DNA of 64,000 bases from assembly GCF_009498525.1 (NCBI RefSeq), contig NZ_QSNT01000003.1:187893-251892 (forward strand), written 5' to 3'. This DNA comes from Rhizobium sp. ICMP 5592 (GTDB lineage Bacteria > Pseudomonadota > Alphaproteobacteria > Rhizobiales > Rhizobiaceae). The position numbers and the translations under genes were made by a program. The notes under the pieces were generated by a model. The model did not search any database, was not told the DNA's origin, and saw only the letters and a program-made list of their open reading frames with translations. This document shows positions 1 to 8,677 of this stretch, piece after piece; the first letter of the stretch is position 1; every line of letters begins with the position of its first letter.

Positions 1-244
1 GATCGAGGCGGGTCTGCTCGCGCACGACGCCCGAGACGATGGAGCGAAACCAGGATGCGTCGGCCTTCAGATAGGTGTCGCCATCCAGCTCCTGTCCGAG
101 ACGGTGCGCCTCATATTCGGCCACCACCTCCAGCACGCCGGTTCCGCCGATATCCATCTGATAGAGCGCCTGAACGGCGGCAAGGCGGGCTGCCCCGCGC
201 TGGTTCGCGGTCTTTGCCGGTCGCTCGTTATCCTGATTGCTCAT
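1..244 (-). CDS. nusB: Transcription antitermination protein NusB (3' end cut by window)
   Basis: The minus-strand frame opens with ATG at 242-244 and runs off the window edge after 81 codons. The visible N-terminus contains [18 protein letters not shown], the typical first helix of NusB, which binds boxA RNA with NusE in the rRNA antitermination complex. It starts only 4 bases after the ribH stop, so ribH and nusB are almost certainly co-transcribed, the usual alphaproteobacterial arrangement. Only the first half of the protein is visible, so domain completeness cannot be judged. Confidence 0.88.
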   Translation of the reverse strand, partial: MSNQDNERPAKTANQRGAARLAAVQALYQMDIGGTGVLEVVAEYEAHRLGQELDGDTYLKADASWFRSIVSGVVREQTRLD

Positions 245-248
245 GAAC

Positions 249-704
249 TTATGCACCCAACTTTTGTTTTAGCGCGATCATCGTCAGCGCTGCGCGAGCG
301 GCAAAGCCGCCCTTGTCCTTGTCCGAACGGCGTGCACGCGCCCAGGCCTGGTCGTCGTTCTCGACGGTCAGAATACCGTTGCCGATTGCCAGGGATTCGC
401 TGACAGCCAGATCCATGAGAGCGCGCGAGGATTCGTTGGCGACGATATCGAAATGATAGGTCTCGCCGCGAATGACCATGCCGAGGGCGACATAGCCCTG
501 ATATTCCGTGCCGCCATTGTCGGCGCCGTCGAGCGCCATGGCGATGGCAGCCGGAATTTCCAGCGCGCCCGGCACGGTGACGATGTCATAGGTCGCTCCG
601 GCTTCTTCAAGCGCGGTCTTGGCGCCATCGAGAAGGGCGTCAGCCATATCATCGTAGAAGCGGGCTTCCACGATCAGGATGTGGGCATTGGTAGAGCTGG
701 ACAT
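249..704 (-). CDS. ribH: 6,7-dimethyl-8-ribityllumazine synthase
   Basis: The 151-residue product condenses 5-amino-6-ribitylamino-uracil with dihydroxybutanone phosphate to form lumazine, the penultimate step of riboflavin synthesis in the cytosol. Family signatures are visible: [20 protein letters not shown] at the N-terminus, [15 protein letters not shown] in the middle and [20 protein letters not shown] around the active site. The length is normal. It is the first visible gene of a ribH-nusB unit. The other riboflavin genes (ribE, ribD) lie on the same strand about 1.8 kb upstream, separated by three plus-strand genes. Confidence 0.96.
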   Translation of the reverse strand: MSSSTNAHILIVEARFYDDMADALLDGAKTALEEAGATYDIVTVPGALEIPAAIAMALDGADNGGTEYQGYVALGMVIRGETYHFDIVANESSRALMDLAVSESLAIGNGILTVENDDQAWARARRSDKDKGGFAARAALTMIALKQKLGA

Positions 705-903
705 ACGTCACCTGCGGAATGAGAGGGCGGGCAGCACCGATAACGGCGGGTCAAACCACGGCGGGCCGCGCTTGGCAAGTGTTTTTCGGCTGTCCGCCCC
801 GATTCTGATCCGGATTTGGGGAAGATCGGACCTTGCTGGAAATTGTATCTTCCGCCGCCGCACTCGCTTCGATAATAATTCGCGACCGGCAAGGGAGGCC
901 CTC

Positions 904-1401
904 ATGACGAAGAAGACCAGACGCGCCGTCAATATTGGCGAGCTTCAGCTCGACCATTGGCAGCAGGGAGATTTTTTTGCCGGCAGTGACGCCTCGTTCG
1001 GCGCGCTGCTCGGCCTCAAGGATCTCGGCATAAGCTACAACGAAGTGCCGCCCGGAAAATCAGGCTGTCCCTTTCACAATCATCATGTCGAGGAAGAGCT
1101 TTTCGTCATCATCGACGGCGAAGGTGAATATCGTTTCGGGAACGAGCGCTTTGCCGTTGCAAAAGGCGATGTGTTGGGCGCTCCGGCCGGCGGCCAGGAG
1201 ACCGCTCACCAGCTGATCAACACCGGTCCGGGCGTGCTGACCTATCTTGGCATCTCGACCAAGGCGCAGACGGAAATCGTCGAATATCCCGATTCCGGCA
1301 AATTCCTGGCAAAGACCAACCGCGCCGATGAGACACGGTTCCGCTTTATCGGTCGCGATAGCGCGCCCATGGATTATTGGGATGGCGAACCGGGAGCATG
1401 A
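904..1401 (+). CDS. Cupin-domain protein
   Basis: This 165-residue protein contains a single cupin barrel. The first metal motif reads HNHHVEEELFVIIDGEGEYR (about residues 59-78) and the second is around GAPAGGQETAHQLINTG (residues 97-113). These are typical metal ligands of small cupins that bind or modify sugars or small acids. ATG at 904 follows AAGGGAGGCCCTC, a good ribosome binding site. A longer in-frame extension back to 679 would run into the divergent ribH promoter region and is not favoured. The substrate cannot be told from sequence. It heads a plus-strand trio with two acetyltransferases. Confidence 0.8.
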   Translation: MTKKTRRAVNIGELQLDHWQQGDFFAGSDASFGALLGLKDLGISYNEVPPGKSGCPFHNHHVEEELFVIIDGEGEYRFGNERFAVAKGDVLGAPAGGQETAHQLINTGPGVLTYLGISTKAQTEIVEYPDSGKFLAKTNRADETRFRFIGRDSAPMDYWDGEPGA

Positions 1402-1405
1402 GAAG

Positions 1406-1978
1406 ATGAGCATGAATTCTGCAATGCCTGAAAGGAAGGAAATCGCCCCCACCATGACTATCGCCCCCACCTTGACGACAGAACGGCTGATCCTGCGTGC
1501 CCACCGGCCCGAGGAATTCGAGGAATATGCGGACTTCTGGAACCAGGAAGAGCTGATGCGTTTCGGTGGAGGCGAACCGCCGTCACGCGAACAGACATGG
1601 GCGCGCTTCCTGCGCTATACCGGCATGTGGCATCATCTGGGCTTCGGCTTCTTCGCCATTGAGGAGCGTGGGAGCGGCCGCTTTGTCGGCGAGGCCGGCT
1701 TCCTGGATTCCCATCGCGATATGAATCCGACAACCGAGGGCACCCTGGAGACAGGCTGGGTCATCTCGCCGCCATTTCAAGGCAAAGGCTACGCAACGGA
1801 AGCCATCCGTGCGGCAATCGCATGGGCCGACAGGACCTTCGCCGATCGGCGCATGACCTGCATCATCGTCCCCGAAAATACACCATCGCTGCGGGTCGCC
1901 GAAAAGGTCGGTTTCCACCGGATCGGTGAAACCTACTACAAGGGTGGGATGAACGTCATGCTCGAGCGCTGGAAATAG
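1406..1978 (+). CDS. GNAT acetyltransferase, RimJ/RimL type
   Basis: The product shows the RimJ/RimL N-acetyltransferase layout: LTTERLILRAHRPEEF near the N-terminus, GEAGFLD, then the acetyl-CoA loop PPFQGKGYATEAIRAAIAWA and the C-terminal NTPSLRVAEKVGFHRIGE. It should transfer acetyl from acetyl-CoA to an amine, possibly a protein N-terminus or small molecule. The start is uncertain. ATG at 1406 lies 5 bases after the cupin stop, but ATG at 1454, preceded by AAGGAAGGA, gives a 174-residue protein that also keeps the whole domain. It is co-directional with the cupin gene. Confidence 0.85.
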   Translation: MSMNSAMPERKEIAPTMTIAPTLTTERLILRAHRPEEFEEYADFWNQEELMRFGGGEPPSREQTWARFLRYTGMWHHLGFGFFAIEERGSGRFVGEAGFLDSHRDMNPTTEGTLETGWVISPPFQGKGYATEAIRAAIAWADRTFADRRMTCIIVPENTPSLRVAEKVGFHRIGETYYKGGMNVMLERWK

Positions 1979-2004
1979 AGCAGACCCGACCGTCGGAGGG
2001 ATCG

Positions 2005-2490
2005 ATGCCCATGAGTTCACGAGATGACATCGGCGTCAGGGAATATGACGCCACGGACGCCGGCGCGACCATCGATATTTTCCTGCGAGCAATTCGGGAG
2101 GTCGCGTCGAAGGATTACAATCCTGCGCAAATCGATGCCTGGGCAAAGGTCGATGATCCCAAAGTCTGGGCGCAGTGGCGGGCGAGCAGGCCGACCTGGC
2201 TGGCGATCTGCGAGACGCAGCCCATTGGATTTGCCGATCTGAAGGCGGACGGCTGCCTGGACATGATGTTTGTCCACCCGGACTATCAGGGCAAGGGCGT
2301 CGCCAGCCTGCTTTTAAAAACCGTGGAGACTGCGGCCAGCCATCAAGGGCACCGGCGGATTTTCACCGAGGCCAGCCTGACCGCCAGACCCTTCTTCGAA
2401 CGAAAGGGGTTTATTGTCCTCGCCGCTCAAACCGTGGAAAAGCGCGGGCAGACCCCTCCAAACTTTCGCACGGAAAAGATGCTCGCCTGA
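2005..2490 (+). CDS. GNAT acetyltransferase
   Basis: This 161-residue protein is a small GNAT acetyltransferase. The conserved motif A region reads LDMMFVHPDYQGKGVASLLL, with the QGKGVA acetyl-CoA pyrophosphate loop, followed by FTEASLTARPFFERKGFIVL, the typical C-terminal strand. It begins 26 bases after the preceding acetyltransferase behind GGAGGG, so it is probably in the same transcript, but it is only distantly similar to that neighbour and is not a recent duplicate. The substrate is unknown. It converges on ribE with a gap of 12 bases. Confidence 0.85.
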   Translation: MPMSSRDDIGVREYDATDAGATIDIFLRAIREVASKDYNPAQIDAWAKVDDPKVWAQWRASRPTWLAICETQPIGFADLKADGCLDMMFVHPDYQGKGVASLLLKTVETAASHQGHRRIFTEASLTARPFFERKGFIVLAAQTVEKRGQTPPNFRTEKMLA

Positions 2491-2502
2491 TTGGGTCGAA
2501 GG

Positions 2503-3123
2503 TCAGCCTTCCCGGACAGCCGGGAATTCCGCCAACCGCGCAGCGTAACGCGCCATGGTGTCGACTTCGAAATTGACGAAATCGCCGGCCTTGCGTTCGC
2601 CCCAGGTCGTGACCTCCAACGTGTGGCGGATCAGCAGCACGTCGAAATCGGTGCCATCGACGGCGTTGACCGTCAGCGACGTGCCGTCGAGGGCGATCGA
2701 GCCCTTGGGCGCGACGAATTTTGCGAGATGCTCAGGCGCGCGCAGGCGATAGCGGGTGGCATCGCCCTCTTCCGTCACCGACAGGATTTCCGCCTTGCCG
2801 TCGACATGGCCGGAGACGATATGGCCGCCAAGCTCGTCGCCGATCTTCAGCGAGCGTTCGAGATTGATATTGCTGCCGGCCTGCCATTTGCCGATGGTGG
2901 TCAGCCGCAGGGCTTCCTCCCAGGCTTCCACTTCGAACCAGCGGCCGTTGCTGCCCGCCTCCGGCAGACCGGTCACCGTCAGGCAGATGCCGGAATGGGA
3001 AATCGAGGCGCCCATGTCGATGGTCGCCGGATCGTAATTGGTGGCAACGCGCAGCTTGATGCCTTCCTTGAGCGGAGAGACGGATTCGACCGTGCCGATA
3101 TCGGTGACAATTCCGGTAAACAT
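2503..3123 (-). CDS. ribE: Riboflavin synthase, alpha chain
   Basis: The 206-residue enzyme dismutates two lumazine molecules to riboflavin. Two lumazine-binding repeats are visible. The first begins MFTGIVTDIGTVESV and has GICLTVTG. The second begins around GHIVSGHVDGKAEI and has ALDGTSLTVNAVDG. The start is ATG at 3121-3123, which overlaps the ribD stop codon by one base (TGATG) and so implies translational coupling. An in-frame TTG one codon earlier is unnecessary. It is the last gene of the glyA-nrdR-ribD-ribE run. Confidence 0.95.
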   Translation of the reverse strand: MFTGIVTDIGTVESVSPLKEGIKLRVATNYDPATIDMGASISHSGICLTVTGLPEAGSNGRWFEVEAWEEALRLTTIGKWQAGSNINLERSLKIGDELGGHIVSGHVDGKAEILSVTEEGDATRYRLRAPEHLAKFVAPKGSIALDGTSLTVNAVDGTDFDVLLIRHTLEVTTWGERKAGDFVNFEVDTMARYAARLAEFPAVREG

Positions 3124-4232
3124 CAAAAACCTCTTTCAAATTCGTCGCAGCGATCGTCGCCAAACTGGCTCGCGCGGATATGTCTGAAACTGGGTGGGAT
3201 ATTGGTCTTCGTGACCGGCGATTCAATACCGCCCTCGCCGATCGTATCCGGCCCCTGGAACAAAAGGATGCGGTCGACCAGATCCGCGTCGAGAAAGCGT
3301 TGTGCTACCCTTGCGCCGCCCTCGACCAGAAGCGAGGAAATGCCACGCGTGCCAAGCGCTTCCAGGAGCTCGCCCGGTTCGCTGGAATTGGATTGCAGCA
3401 CCTCCACACCGGCGGCGTCCAGCGCGGCGCGGCGGGCCATGAAGGCCTTGTCGGTATTTTCGTCGAAGGGCGGCGGATGACCGGCGACGGCGATGACCGG
3501 ATATTGCCGCGCTGTCTTCACGAGCTTGCCACCGGGCGGAAGCTGGAGCTGGTCGTCTATGACGATGCGTAGCGGCGTTCGTTCTTCCAAGCCCGGCAGG
3601 CGGCAGGTCAATTCAGGGTCGTCGGCGATGGCCGTGCCGATACCGACAAGGATGGCGTCGCTTTCGGCGCGCAGGACCTGCACCTGGGCGCGGGCGACAT
3701 CGCCGGTGATGCGTACCTGCCCTGTACCAACCTTGCCGATCATCCCGTCGGCGGAAACGGCAAGCTTGAGAGTCACATAGGGCCGGTTTCTCGTCTGGCG
3801 CATGAGATAGCCGGCGAGCGCACGCCGGCCCTCTTCCTCGAGAATGCCGATATCGACCGCTATCCCCGCATCCCGCAGCATGGCGATGCCGCGGCCGGAA
3901 ACGCGCTGATCGGGATCGGTGACACTGATGACGACACGGGCGACGCCATAGGCGATCAGCGCCTCGGAGCAAGGCGGCGTCTTGCCATAGTGGGAACAGG
4001 GTTCGAGCGTGACATAGGCTGTGGCGCCCCTCGCCGCCTCACCGGCGTCGGCCAGGGCCTGCGTCTCGGCATGCGGCCGGCCGCCAACCGCGGTAACGCC
4101 GCGGCCGATGACGGCACCGTCCTTGACGACCACGCAGCCGACGGAAGGATTGGTGGAGGTCAGCCCCAGATGCCAGCGCGACAGGCGGATCGCCGCAGCC
4201 ATGAAACGCTCGTCGTCCGGCCGGAGCGTCAT
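3123..4232 (-). CDS. ribD: Bifunctional pyrimidine deaminase/reductase RibD
   Basis: This 369-residue enzyme performs the second and third steps of riboflavin synthesis: deamination then NADPH-dependent side-chain reduction of the pyrimidine intermediate. The deaminase domain carries the zinc ligands H54 in HAE, C79 in EPCSH and C88 in PPCSE. The reductase domain starts near residue 148 with RPYVTLKLAVSADGMI and ends with SLLVEGGARVAQRFL. It starts 2 bases after the nrdR stop and overlaps ribE by one base, so nrdR, ribD and ribE form a tight operon. Confidence 0.96.
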   Translation of the reverse strand: MTLRPDDERFMAAAIRLSRWHLGLTSTNPSVGCVVVKDGAVIGRGVTAVGGRPHAETQALADAGEAARGATAYVTLEPCSHYGKTPPCSEALIAYGVARVVISVTDPDQRVSGRGIAMLRDAGIAVDIGILEEEGRRALAGYLMRQTRNRPYVTLKLAVSADGMIGKVGTGQVRITGDVARAQVQVLRAESDAILVGIGTAIADDPELTCRLPGLEERTPLRIVIDDQLQLPPGGKLVKTARQYPVIAVAGHPPPFDENTDKAFMARRAALDAAGVEVLQSNSSEPGELLEALGTRGISSLLVEGGARVAQRFLDADLVDRILLFQGPDTIGEGGIESPVTKTNIPPSFRHIRASQFGDDRCDEFERGF

Positions 4233-4234
4233 GG

Positions 4235-4711
4235 TCAGGGATCCAGTGGATCGCGGGCGATCTTGGCGTTGATCTCGGTGATCACGTTCTCGAAATCCTC
4301 CGCATGCGAGAAATCGCGATAGACGGAAGCATAGCGCACGAAGGCAACGTCATCGAGGCTCTTCAGCGCTTCCAGCACCTGCAGGCCGATCTGTTCCGAG
4401 CTGATTTCCGTCTCGCCCGAGCTTTCCAGGCGACGGACAATGCCGGAAACGGCGCGCTCGATGCGATCCCGGTCGACCGGGCGCTTGCGCAGCGCGATCT
4501 CGAAGGACCGCACCAGCTTGTCACGATCGAAGAGCACCTTGCGGCCGGTCTTCTTGATGACCATCAGCTCGCGCAACTGCACGCGCTCGAAGGTCGTGAA
4601 GCGCCCCCCACAATCCGGACAGATCCGCCGCCGGCGAATGGAGGTATTATCCTCCGCCGGCCGCGAATCCTTGACCTGGGTATCTTCCGAACCGCAATAG
4701 GGGCAGCGCAT
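4235..4711 (-). CDS. nrdR: Transcriptional repressor NrdR
   Basis: NrdR represses ribonucleotide reductase genes in response to ATP/dATP. The 158-residue product has the zinc ribbon with C3, C6, C31 and C34 ([10 protein letters not shown] and ICPDCG) followed by an ATP-cone domain starting at about residue 49 ([20 protein letters not shown]). The length matches the family. ATG at 4711 is preceded by GGAGAGCG, and the gene lies 9 bases after glyA. Placement between glyA and ribD is common in Rhizobiales. NrdR boxes were not seen near the gene itself. Confidence 0.96.
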   Translation of the reverse strand: MRCPYCGSEDTQVKDSRPAEDNTSIRRRRICPDCGGRFTTFERVQLRELMVIKKTGRKVLFDRDKLVRSFEIALRKRPVDRDRIERAVSGIVRRLESSGETEISSEQIGLQVLEALKSLDDVAFVRYASVYRDFSHAEDFENVITEINAKIARDPLDP

Positions 4712-4720
4712 TCGCTCTCC

Positions 4721-6019
4721 TCAGCCCATGTAGCCGTACATCGGGAAGCGATCGGTGAGCTTGACCACCTTCTCGCGCACGGCAGCCTCGACAGCGGCAT
4801 TGCCTTCATCGGAGTTGGCGACCTTCAGGCCATCCAGCACTTCGATGATGAGATTGCCGATCTCGCGGAACTCAGCTTCCTTGAAGCCGCGCGTCGTGCC
4901 AGCCGGGGTGCCGAGACGGACGCCGGAGGTGACGAAGGGCTTTTCCGGGTCGAAGGGAATGCCGTTCTTGTTGCAGGTGACGTAAGCGCGGCCAAGAGCC
5001 GCCTCGGCGCGCTTGCCGGTGGCGTTCTTCTTGCGCAGGTCGACCAGCATCAGGTGGTTGTCGGTGCCGCCGGAAACGACGTCGACGCCACCGGAGATCA
5101 GCGTTTCGGAGAGCGCCTTGGCGTTCTTGACGATCTGCGCGGCATAGTCCTGGAACTCAGGCTGCAGGGCTTCGCCGAGCGCCACGGCCTTGGCGGCGAT
5201 GACGTGCATCAGCGGGCCACCCTGGAGACCAGGGAAGACGGCCGAGTTGAACTTCTTTGCCAGATCCTCGTCATTGGTAAGGATCATGCCGCCGCGCGGG
5301 CCACGCAGCGACTTGTGCGTGGTCGTGGTGGCAACGTGGCAATGCGGGAACGGCGACGGATGCTGGCCACCGGCAACAAGGCCGGCGATGTGGGCCATGT
5401 CGACCATCAGGTAGGCTCCGACGCTGTCGGCAATCTCGCGGAAGCGCTTCCAATCCCAGATACGGGAATAGGCGGTGCCGCCTGCAATGATCAGCTTCGG
5501 CTTGGTTTCCTCGGCCTTGCGCTGAACCGCATCCATGTCGAGCAGGTTGTCGCCTTCGCGCACGCCGTAGGACACGACGTTGAACCACTTGCCGGACATG
5601 TTGACCGGCGAACCATGCGTCAGGTGACCGCCCGAATTGAGGTCGAGACCCATGAAGGTGTCGCCCGGCTGCAGCAGCGCCAGAAACACGGCCTGGTTCA
5701 TCTGCGAACCGGAGTTCGGCTGCACGTTGGCGAAGTTGACGCCAAACAGCTTCTTGGCGCGCTCGATGGCGAGCTCTTCGGCAATATCAACGTACTGGCA
5801 GCCGCCATAATAGCGCTTGCCCGGATAGCCCTCGGCATATTTGTTCGTCATGATCGAGCCTTGCGCTTCCAATACGGCGCGCGAGACGATGTTTTCCGAG
5901 GCGATCAATTCGATCTCGTGCCGCTGACGACCCAGCTCCTTGCCGATTGCGCCAAAGATTTCCGGATCGGTATCGGCGAGCGAGCGATTGAAGAAAGGTT
6001 CGGTGGAAGCGGTGGTCAT
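4721..6019 (-). CDS. glyA: Serine hydroxymethyltransferase
   Basis: The 432-residue PLP enzyme interconverts serine and glycine with tetrahydrofolate, supplying one-carbon units. The PLP lysine is K236 in [28 protein letters not shown] (residues 61-74) and the DMAHIAGL region are also typical. The start ATG at 6019 follows AGGAGCTTCCACC. It appears to be the promoter-proximal gene of the glyA-nrdR-ribD-ribE operon. The roughly 120 bases between it and the upstream terminator should hold the promoter. No glycine riboswitch structure was recognised there. Confidence 0.97.
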   Translation of the reverse strand: MTTASTEPFFNRSLADTDPEIFGAIGKELGRQRHEIELIASENIVSRAVLEAQGSIMTNKYAEGYPGKRYYGGCQYVDIAEELAIERAKKLFGVNFANVQPNSGSQMNQAVFLALLQPGDTFMGLDLNSGGHLTHGSPVNMSGKWFNVVSYGVREGDNLLDMDAVQRKAEETKPKLIIAGGTAYSRIWDWKRFREIADSVGAYLMVDMAHIAGLVAGGQHPSPFPHCHVATTTTHKSLRGPRGGMILTNDEDLAKKFNSAVFPGLQGGPLMHVIAAKAVALGEALQPEFQDYAAQIVKNAKALSETLISGGVDVVSGGTDNHLMLVDLRKKNATGKRAEAALGRAYVTCNKNGIPFDPEKPFVTSGVRLGTPAGTTRGFKEAEFREIGNLIIEVLDGLKVANSDEGNAAVEAAVREKVVKLTDRFPMYGYMG

Positions 6020-6140
6020 GGTGGAAGCTCCTGAACAGGCCGGAACGGCAATGGGACGGTATTAGCGTTAGGGTCGCCCGAGAGCAATACGATCAGCGAC
6101 ATTTGCTGGGCATTCTACGATGAGCGGCTCCCGCAAACGA

Positions 6141-6168
6141 AAAAGCCGCATCCGAAGACGCGGCTTTT
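6141..6168 (-). terminator. Rho-independent terminator after the L,D-transpeptidase gene
   Basis: A 9-bp perfect stem (AAAAGCCGC with GCGGCTTTT) encloses a 10-base loop and ends in a T-run when read on the minus strand. It sits 26 bases beyond the L,D-transpeptidase stop and separates that gene from glyA downstream. Confidence 0.8.
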
Positions 6169-6194
6169 CGCAAATTCCCTCAAAGCGAGGCCAA

Positions 6195-7508
6195 TTATTG
6201 AACCGGCTGCTCCATGCCCTGCGTCGTGTCGAGCGCGAGCTGGGAATTGCCGTCGAGATTATAGATATCGTCGCGGAACTGGACGATGCCGTCGGCAGCG
6301 CTCCAAGCGGAGATATAGACGAAATAGACCGGCACTTCCGTGGCCAGCTTAATCGGCGTGTTAACACGCGTAGAGATGACCTGCTCGATGTGCTGACGCG
6401 GCCAGCCCGGAGTTTCGGTCAGCAGCCAGGTCGCCAGGTCGCGGACGTTCTGAACGCGCACACAGCCCGAGCTATCGAAACGCATCAGCTTGTTGAACAG
6501 GCCCTGCTCAGGCGTGTCGTGCATATATTCGTTGTTGGGATTATAGAAGTTGATCTTCGTGGACGCCATGGCGTTGGTCTTGCCAGGATCCTGACGGAAC
6601 ATCAGGTTCGGCGCCTTGTCCGAATTCCAGTCGATCGTCTCAGGCGCAACTTCCTGGCCCTTGCCGTCGAGAAGGCGGATGTTGTTCTTCGCCAGGTAGG
6701 TCGGATCCTTCCGCATCAGCGGCATGATGTCCTTGATGATGATGGAGCGCGGCGCCGTCCAGTACGGATTGAGGATGACCTCGTAGATCTTTGAATTGAT
6801 AAGGTGCGTCGGTCGCGATTCCCGGCCGACGATTGCCTCGTGACGCAGCGCGACTTGACCGTCCTCTACGGCTTCGACACGGGTCGCCGGAATATTGACC
6901 ATGACGTGACGCCGGCCCAGATCGGCCGGGAACGTCTGCAGGCGAACGAGGTTGGTATTCAACTGCTGCAGGCGGAGATTGGCAGGGATATTCATCGCCT
7001 TCAGCGTGAAGTCACCGATAACACCATCCGGCGGCAGGCCGTGGCGGGCCTGGAAACGCTTCACAGCGCCATCGACATAGGAGTCGAAGGCGGAGGAAAT
7101 ACCGGCTTCCCTCGGCAGGTCACCCGTCACCATCAGATGCTGGCGCAGCGCCTGAACGGCACCATCAGTGACGCCGAGCTGCAATTTCTGATCGCCGGGG
7201 GTAATCTGCGGCCAGCCGCCATTGGCGGCGATGTTCTGATACTGGGCAATCGCCTGCTGGATGTTCGGGACGGAATCAGGCCCGAGGATCGGCGTGTTCG
7301 ACTGGACGGCGGCGGCCGTGCGTGCCGCGGCCTTTGCGTCGAACTGGTCATCCCAGTTGCCGCGGGCGCGGTTGTTGATCAACGCGTCGAGAGGCGTCTG
7401 ATCCTGCTGCGCAAGAGCAGGGGCGGCCAGAGCAGCTACACCAAAAGTTGCCGCAGACCGCAGGAAGGAGCGGCGCGAGAAAGCTTCAATTCCGTTTTTC
7501 TTCGACAT
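6195..7508 (-). CDS. ldtP: Tat-exported L,D-transpeptidase, YcbB type
   Basis: The 437-residue product probably forms 3-3 peptidoglycan cross-links or anchors envelope proteins in the periplasm. A Tat signal is seen at residues 11-34 (SRRSFLR, a hydrophobic stretch, then APALAQ). A peptidoglycan-binding domain follows (YVDGAVKRFQARHGLPPDGV, about residues 137-156). The C-terminal catalytic domain ends in HDTPEQGLFNK then FDSSGCVRVQN, with the catalytic cysteine in SSGC as in YcbB. Start ATG 7508 has GGTAGGG before it, and a longer frame to 7541 lacks a binding site. The MarR regulator 0.5 kb upstream resembles LdtR, so LdtR control is inferred. Confidence 0.9.
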   Translation of the reverse strand: MSKKNGIEAFSRRSFLRSAATFGVAALAAPALAQQDQTPLDALINNRARGNWDDQFDAKAAARTAAAVQSNTPILGPDSVPNIQQAIAQYQNIAANGGWPQITPGDQKLQLGVTDGAVQALRQHLMVTGDLPREAGISSAFDSYVDGAVKRFQARHGLPPDGVIGDFTLKAMNIPANLRLQQLNTNLVRLQTFPADLGRRHVMVNIPATRVEAVEDGQVALRHEAIVGRESRPTHLINSKIYEVILNPYWTAPRSIIIKDIMPLMRKDPTYLAKNNIRLLDGKGQEVAPETIDWNSDKAPNLMFRQDPGKTNAMASTKINFYNPNNEYMHDTPEQGLFNKLMRFDSSGCVRVQNVRDLATWLLTETPGWPRQHIEQVISTRVNTPIKLATEVPVYFVYISAWSAADGIVQFRDDIYNLDGNSQLALDTTQGMEQPVQ

Positions 7509-8031
7509 ATCCCTACCGTTCGACGCTGCGATCAATTTCATCCGCAGCCAAGAGAAGAAGCAGCAAATACCCCGGCTCGCGCCAAGTCGTGCAGCTCAAT
7601 ATCAATCCGTTGCCTCAAAGCACCACAAAAACTTCGTCACGGACCGTCACTATATTGCGAGCCCAAAGCGCTCAGGCATGAAAATCAAGACTTGAGGCGC
7701 AGCTTGCCGTTCGTTTCCGCTGTCATAGCAATATGGCCGATTCGTGTCGCCCGGCATGAAACTTGCCTTCGTCTGCCGGATCGGAAGAAATGCCATGTTG
7801 CACTTGCTAAAATACCACTAGATGAGTGCGGTTAATAGCGCCTGTTGATCCGGCGTCAATGGCGCAGAGGTCGCGGACGGCACTACTTCCGCGAGGTCGC
7901 CGCGGGACGTGGCAAAAAGCCCACAGAACGGGGCAGATATCCCTCCCTTTGAACAAACACAGCCGGACGCGCAGGGAACGCATCCGGCTTGTTTTGACTG
8001 GAGAGTGTCGCGGTCAATCCGCGGGTATTGC
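7509..8031. other. 523-bp gene-free region between ldtR and the L,D-transpeptidase gene
   Basis: No frame here has a plausible start, length or composition for a gene. It holds the hairpin at 7961-7989 close to the ldtR end. The remainder must contain the transpeptidase promoter and leader, unless that gene is read through from ldtR. A TATAGT sequence on the minus strand at 7649-7654 could be a -10 element, but no matching -35 was found. The region is a natural place for LdtR binding. Confidence 0.5.
7961..7989 (-). terminator. Hairpin terminator after ldtR
   Basis: AGCCGGACGCG pairs with CGCATCCGGCT (11 positions with one mismatch) around a 7-base loop. On the minus strand it is followed by a T-rich stretch (TGTGTTTGTTC) and lies 43 bases beyond the ldtR stop. 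The other strand also ends in TGTTTT. Confidence 0.6.
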
Positions 8032-8550
8032 TTACATGCGATAAGCGATGCTGTCGTTCCAGAAGCGGTCCAGGCGCTGGAGGAGCTTGTTCATCTGGGT
8101 GAACTCGTCCGTGCCGATGCCGCCGACCTTATCGATCGAGCCGATGTGGCGGTCGTAGAGCTTGGCGACGGTCTCGGCGATGTCCTGGCCGCTTTCCGTA
8201 AGACTGATGCGGACCGAGCGACGGTCGATGCGCGAACGCTGATGGTTGATGAAGCCGAGGTCAACCAGCTTCTTGACGTTATAGGAAACGTTGGAGCCGA
8301 GGTAGAAGCCACGCGAGCGCAGCTCGCCGGCGGTCAGCTCGGAATTGCCGATGTTGAAGAGGAGCAGCGCCTGGACGGCGTTGACGTCGTCGCGACCCTG
8401 GCGGTCGAACTCGTCCTTGATCACATCGAGGAGACGGCGGTGAAGACGCTCCACCAGGTGGAGGGATTCCATGTACAGACCACGGATGTCCTCGACCTGC
8501 TGGTCCCGAGCGGTTGCAACTGCCTGCGGCTTGATTTTCGTGTTCATCAT
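8032..8550 (-). CDS. ldtR: MarR-family regulator, LdtR-like
   Basis: The 172-residue product has the MarR winged-helix layout: an N-terminal dimer helix (LYMESLHLVERLHRRLLDVI), the recognition segment ELRSRGFYLGSNVSYNVKKL and the wing SRIDRRSVRISLTESG. A second ATG lies directly downstream of the first, and GAGG is a few bases upstream. Sequence and its position beside an L,D-transpeptidase gene match LdtR, known in Liberibacter and rhizobia as a regulator of that gene in osmotic and cell-wall stress. The operator is not identified here. It could also regulate the adjacent DUF6163 gene. Confidence 0.87.
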   Translation of the reverse strand: MMNTKIKPQAVATARDQQVEDIRGLYMESLHLVERLHRRLLDVIKDEFDRQGRDDVNAVQALLLFNIGNSELTAGELRSRGFYLGSNVSYNVKKLVDLGFINHQRSRIDRRSVRISLTESGQDIAETVAKLYDRHIGSIDKVGGIGTDEFTQMNKLLQRLDRFWNDSIAYRM

Positions 8551-8677
8551 GACTTGGCCTCACTGTTTGTTTGGCGGTGTCGTTTTCTTCCCGCCTTGAG
8601 TGAGACCCTATCGAATACACATAAAATTCTACTTAAACTGCAAGCTTAACAGCACCTTACCACGACGGGTTAGTGTC

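Noticed and set aside
4304..6034. 576-codon plus-strand frame opposite nrdR and glyA
   Set aside because: It is antisense to two genes with intact catalytic and zinc motifs and has no recognisable domain.
6020..6140. Glycine riboswitch upstream of glyA
   Set aside because: The gap is short and I saw no tandem aptamer pattern. The hairpin there ends the neighbouring L,D-transpeptidase gene.
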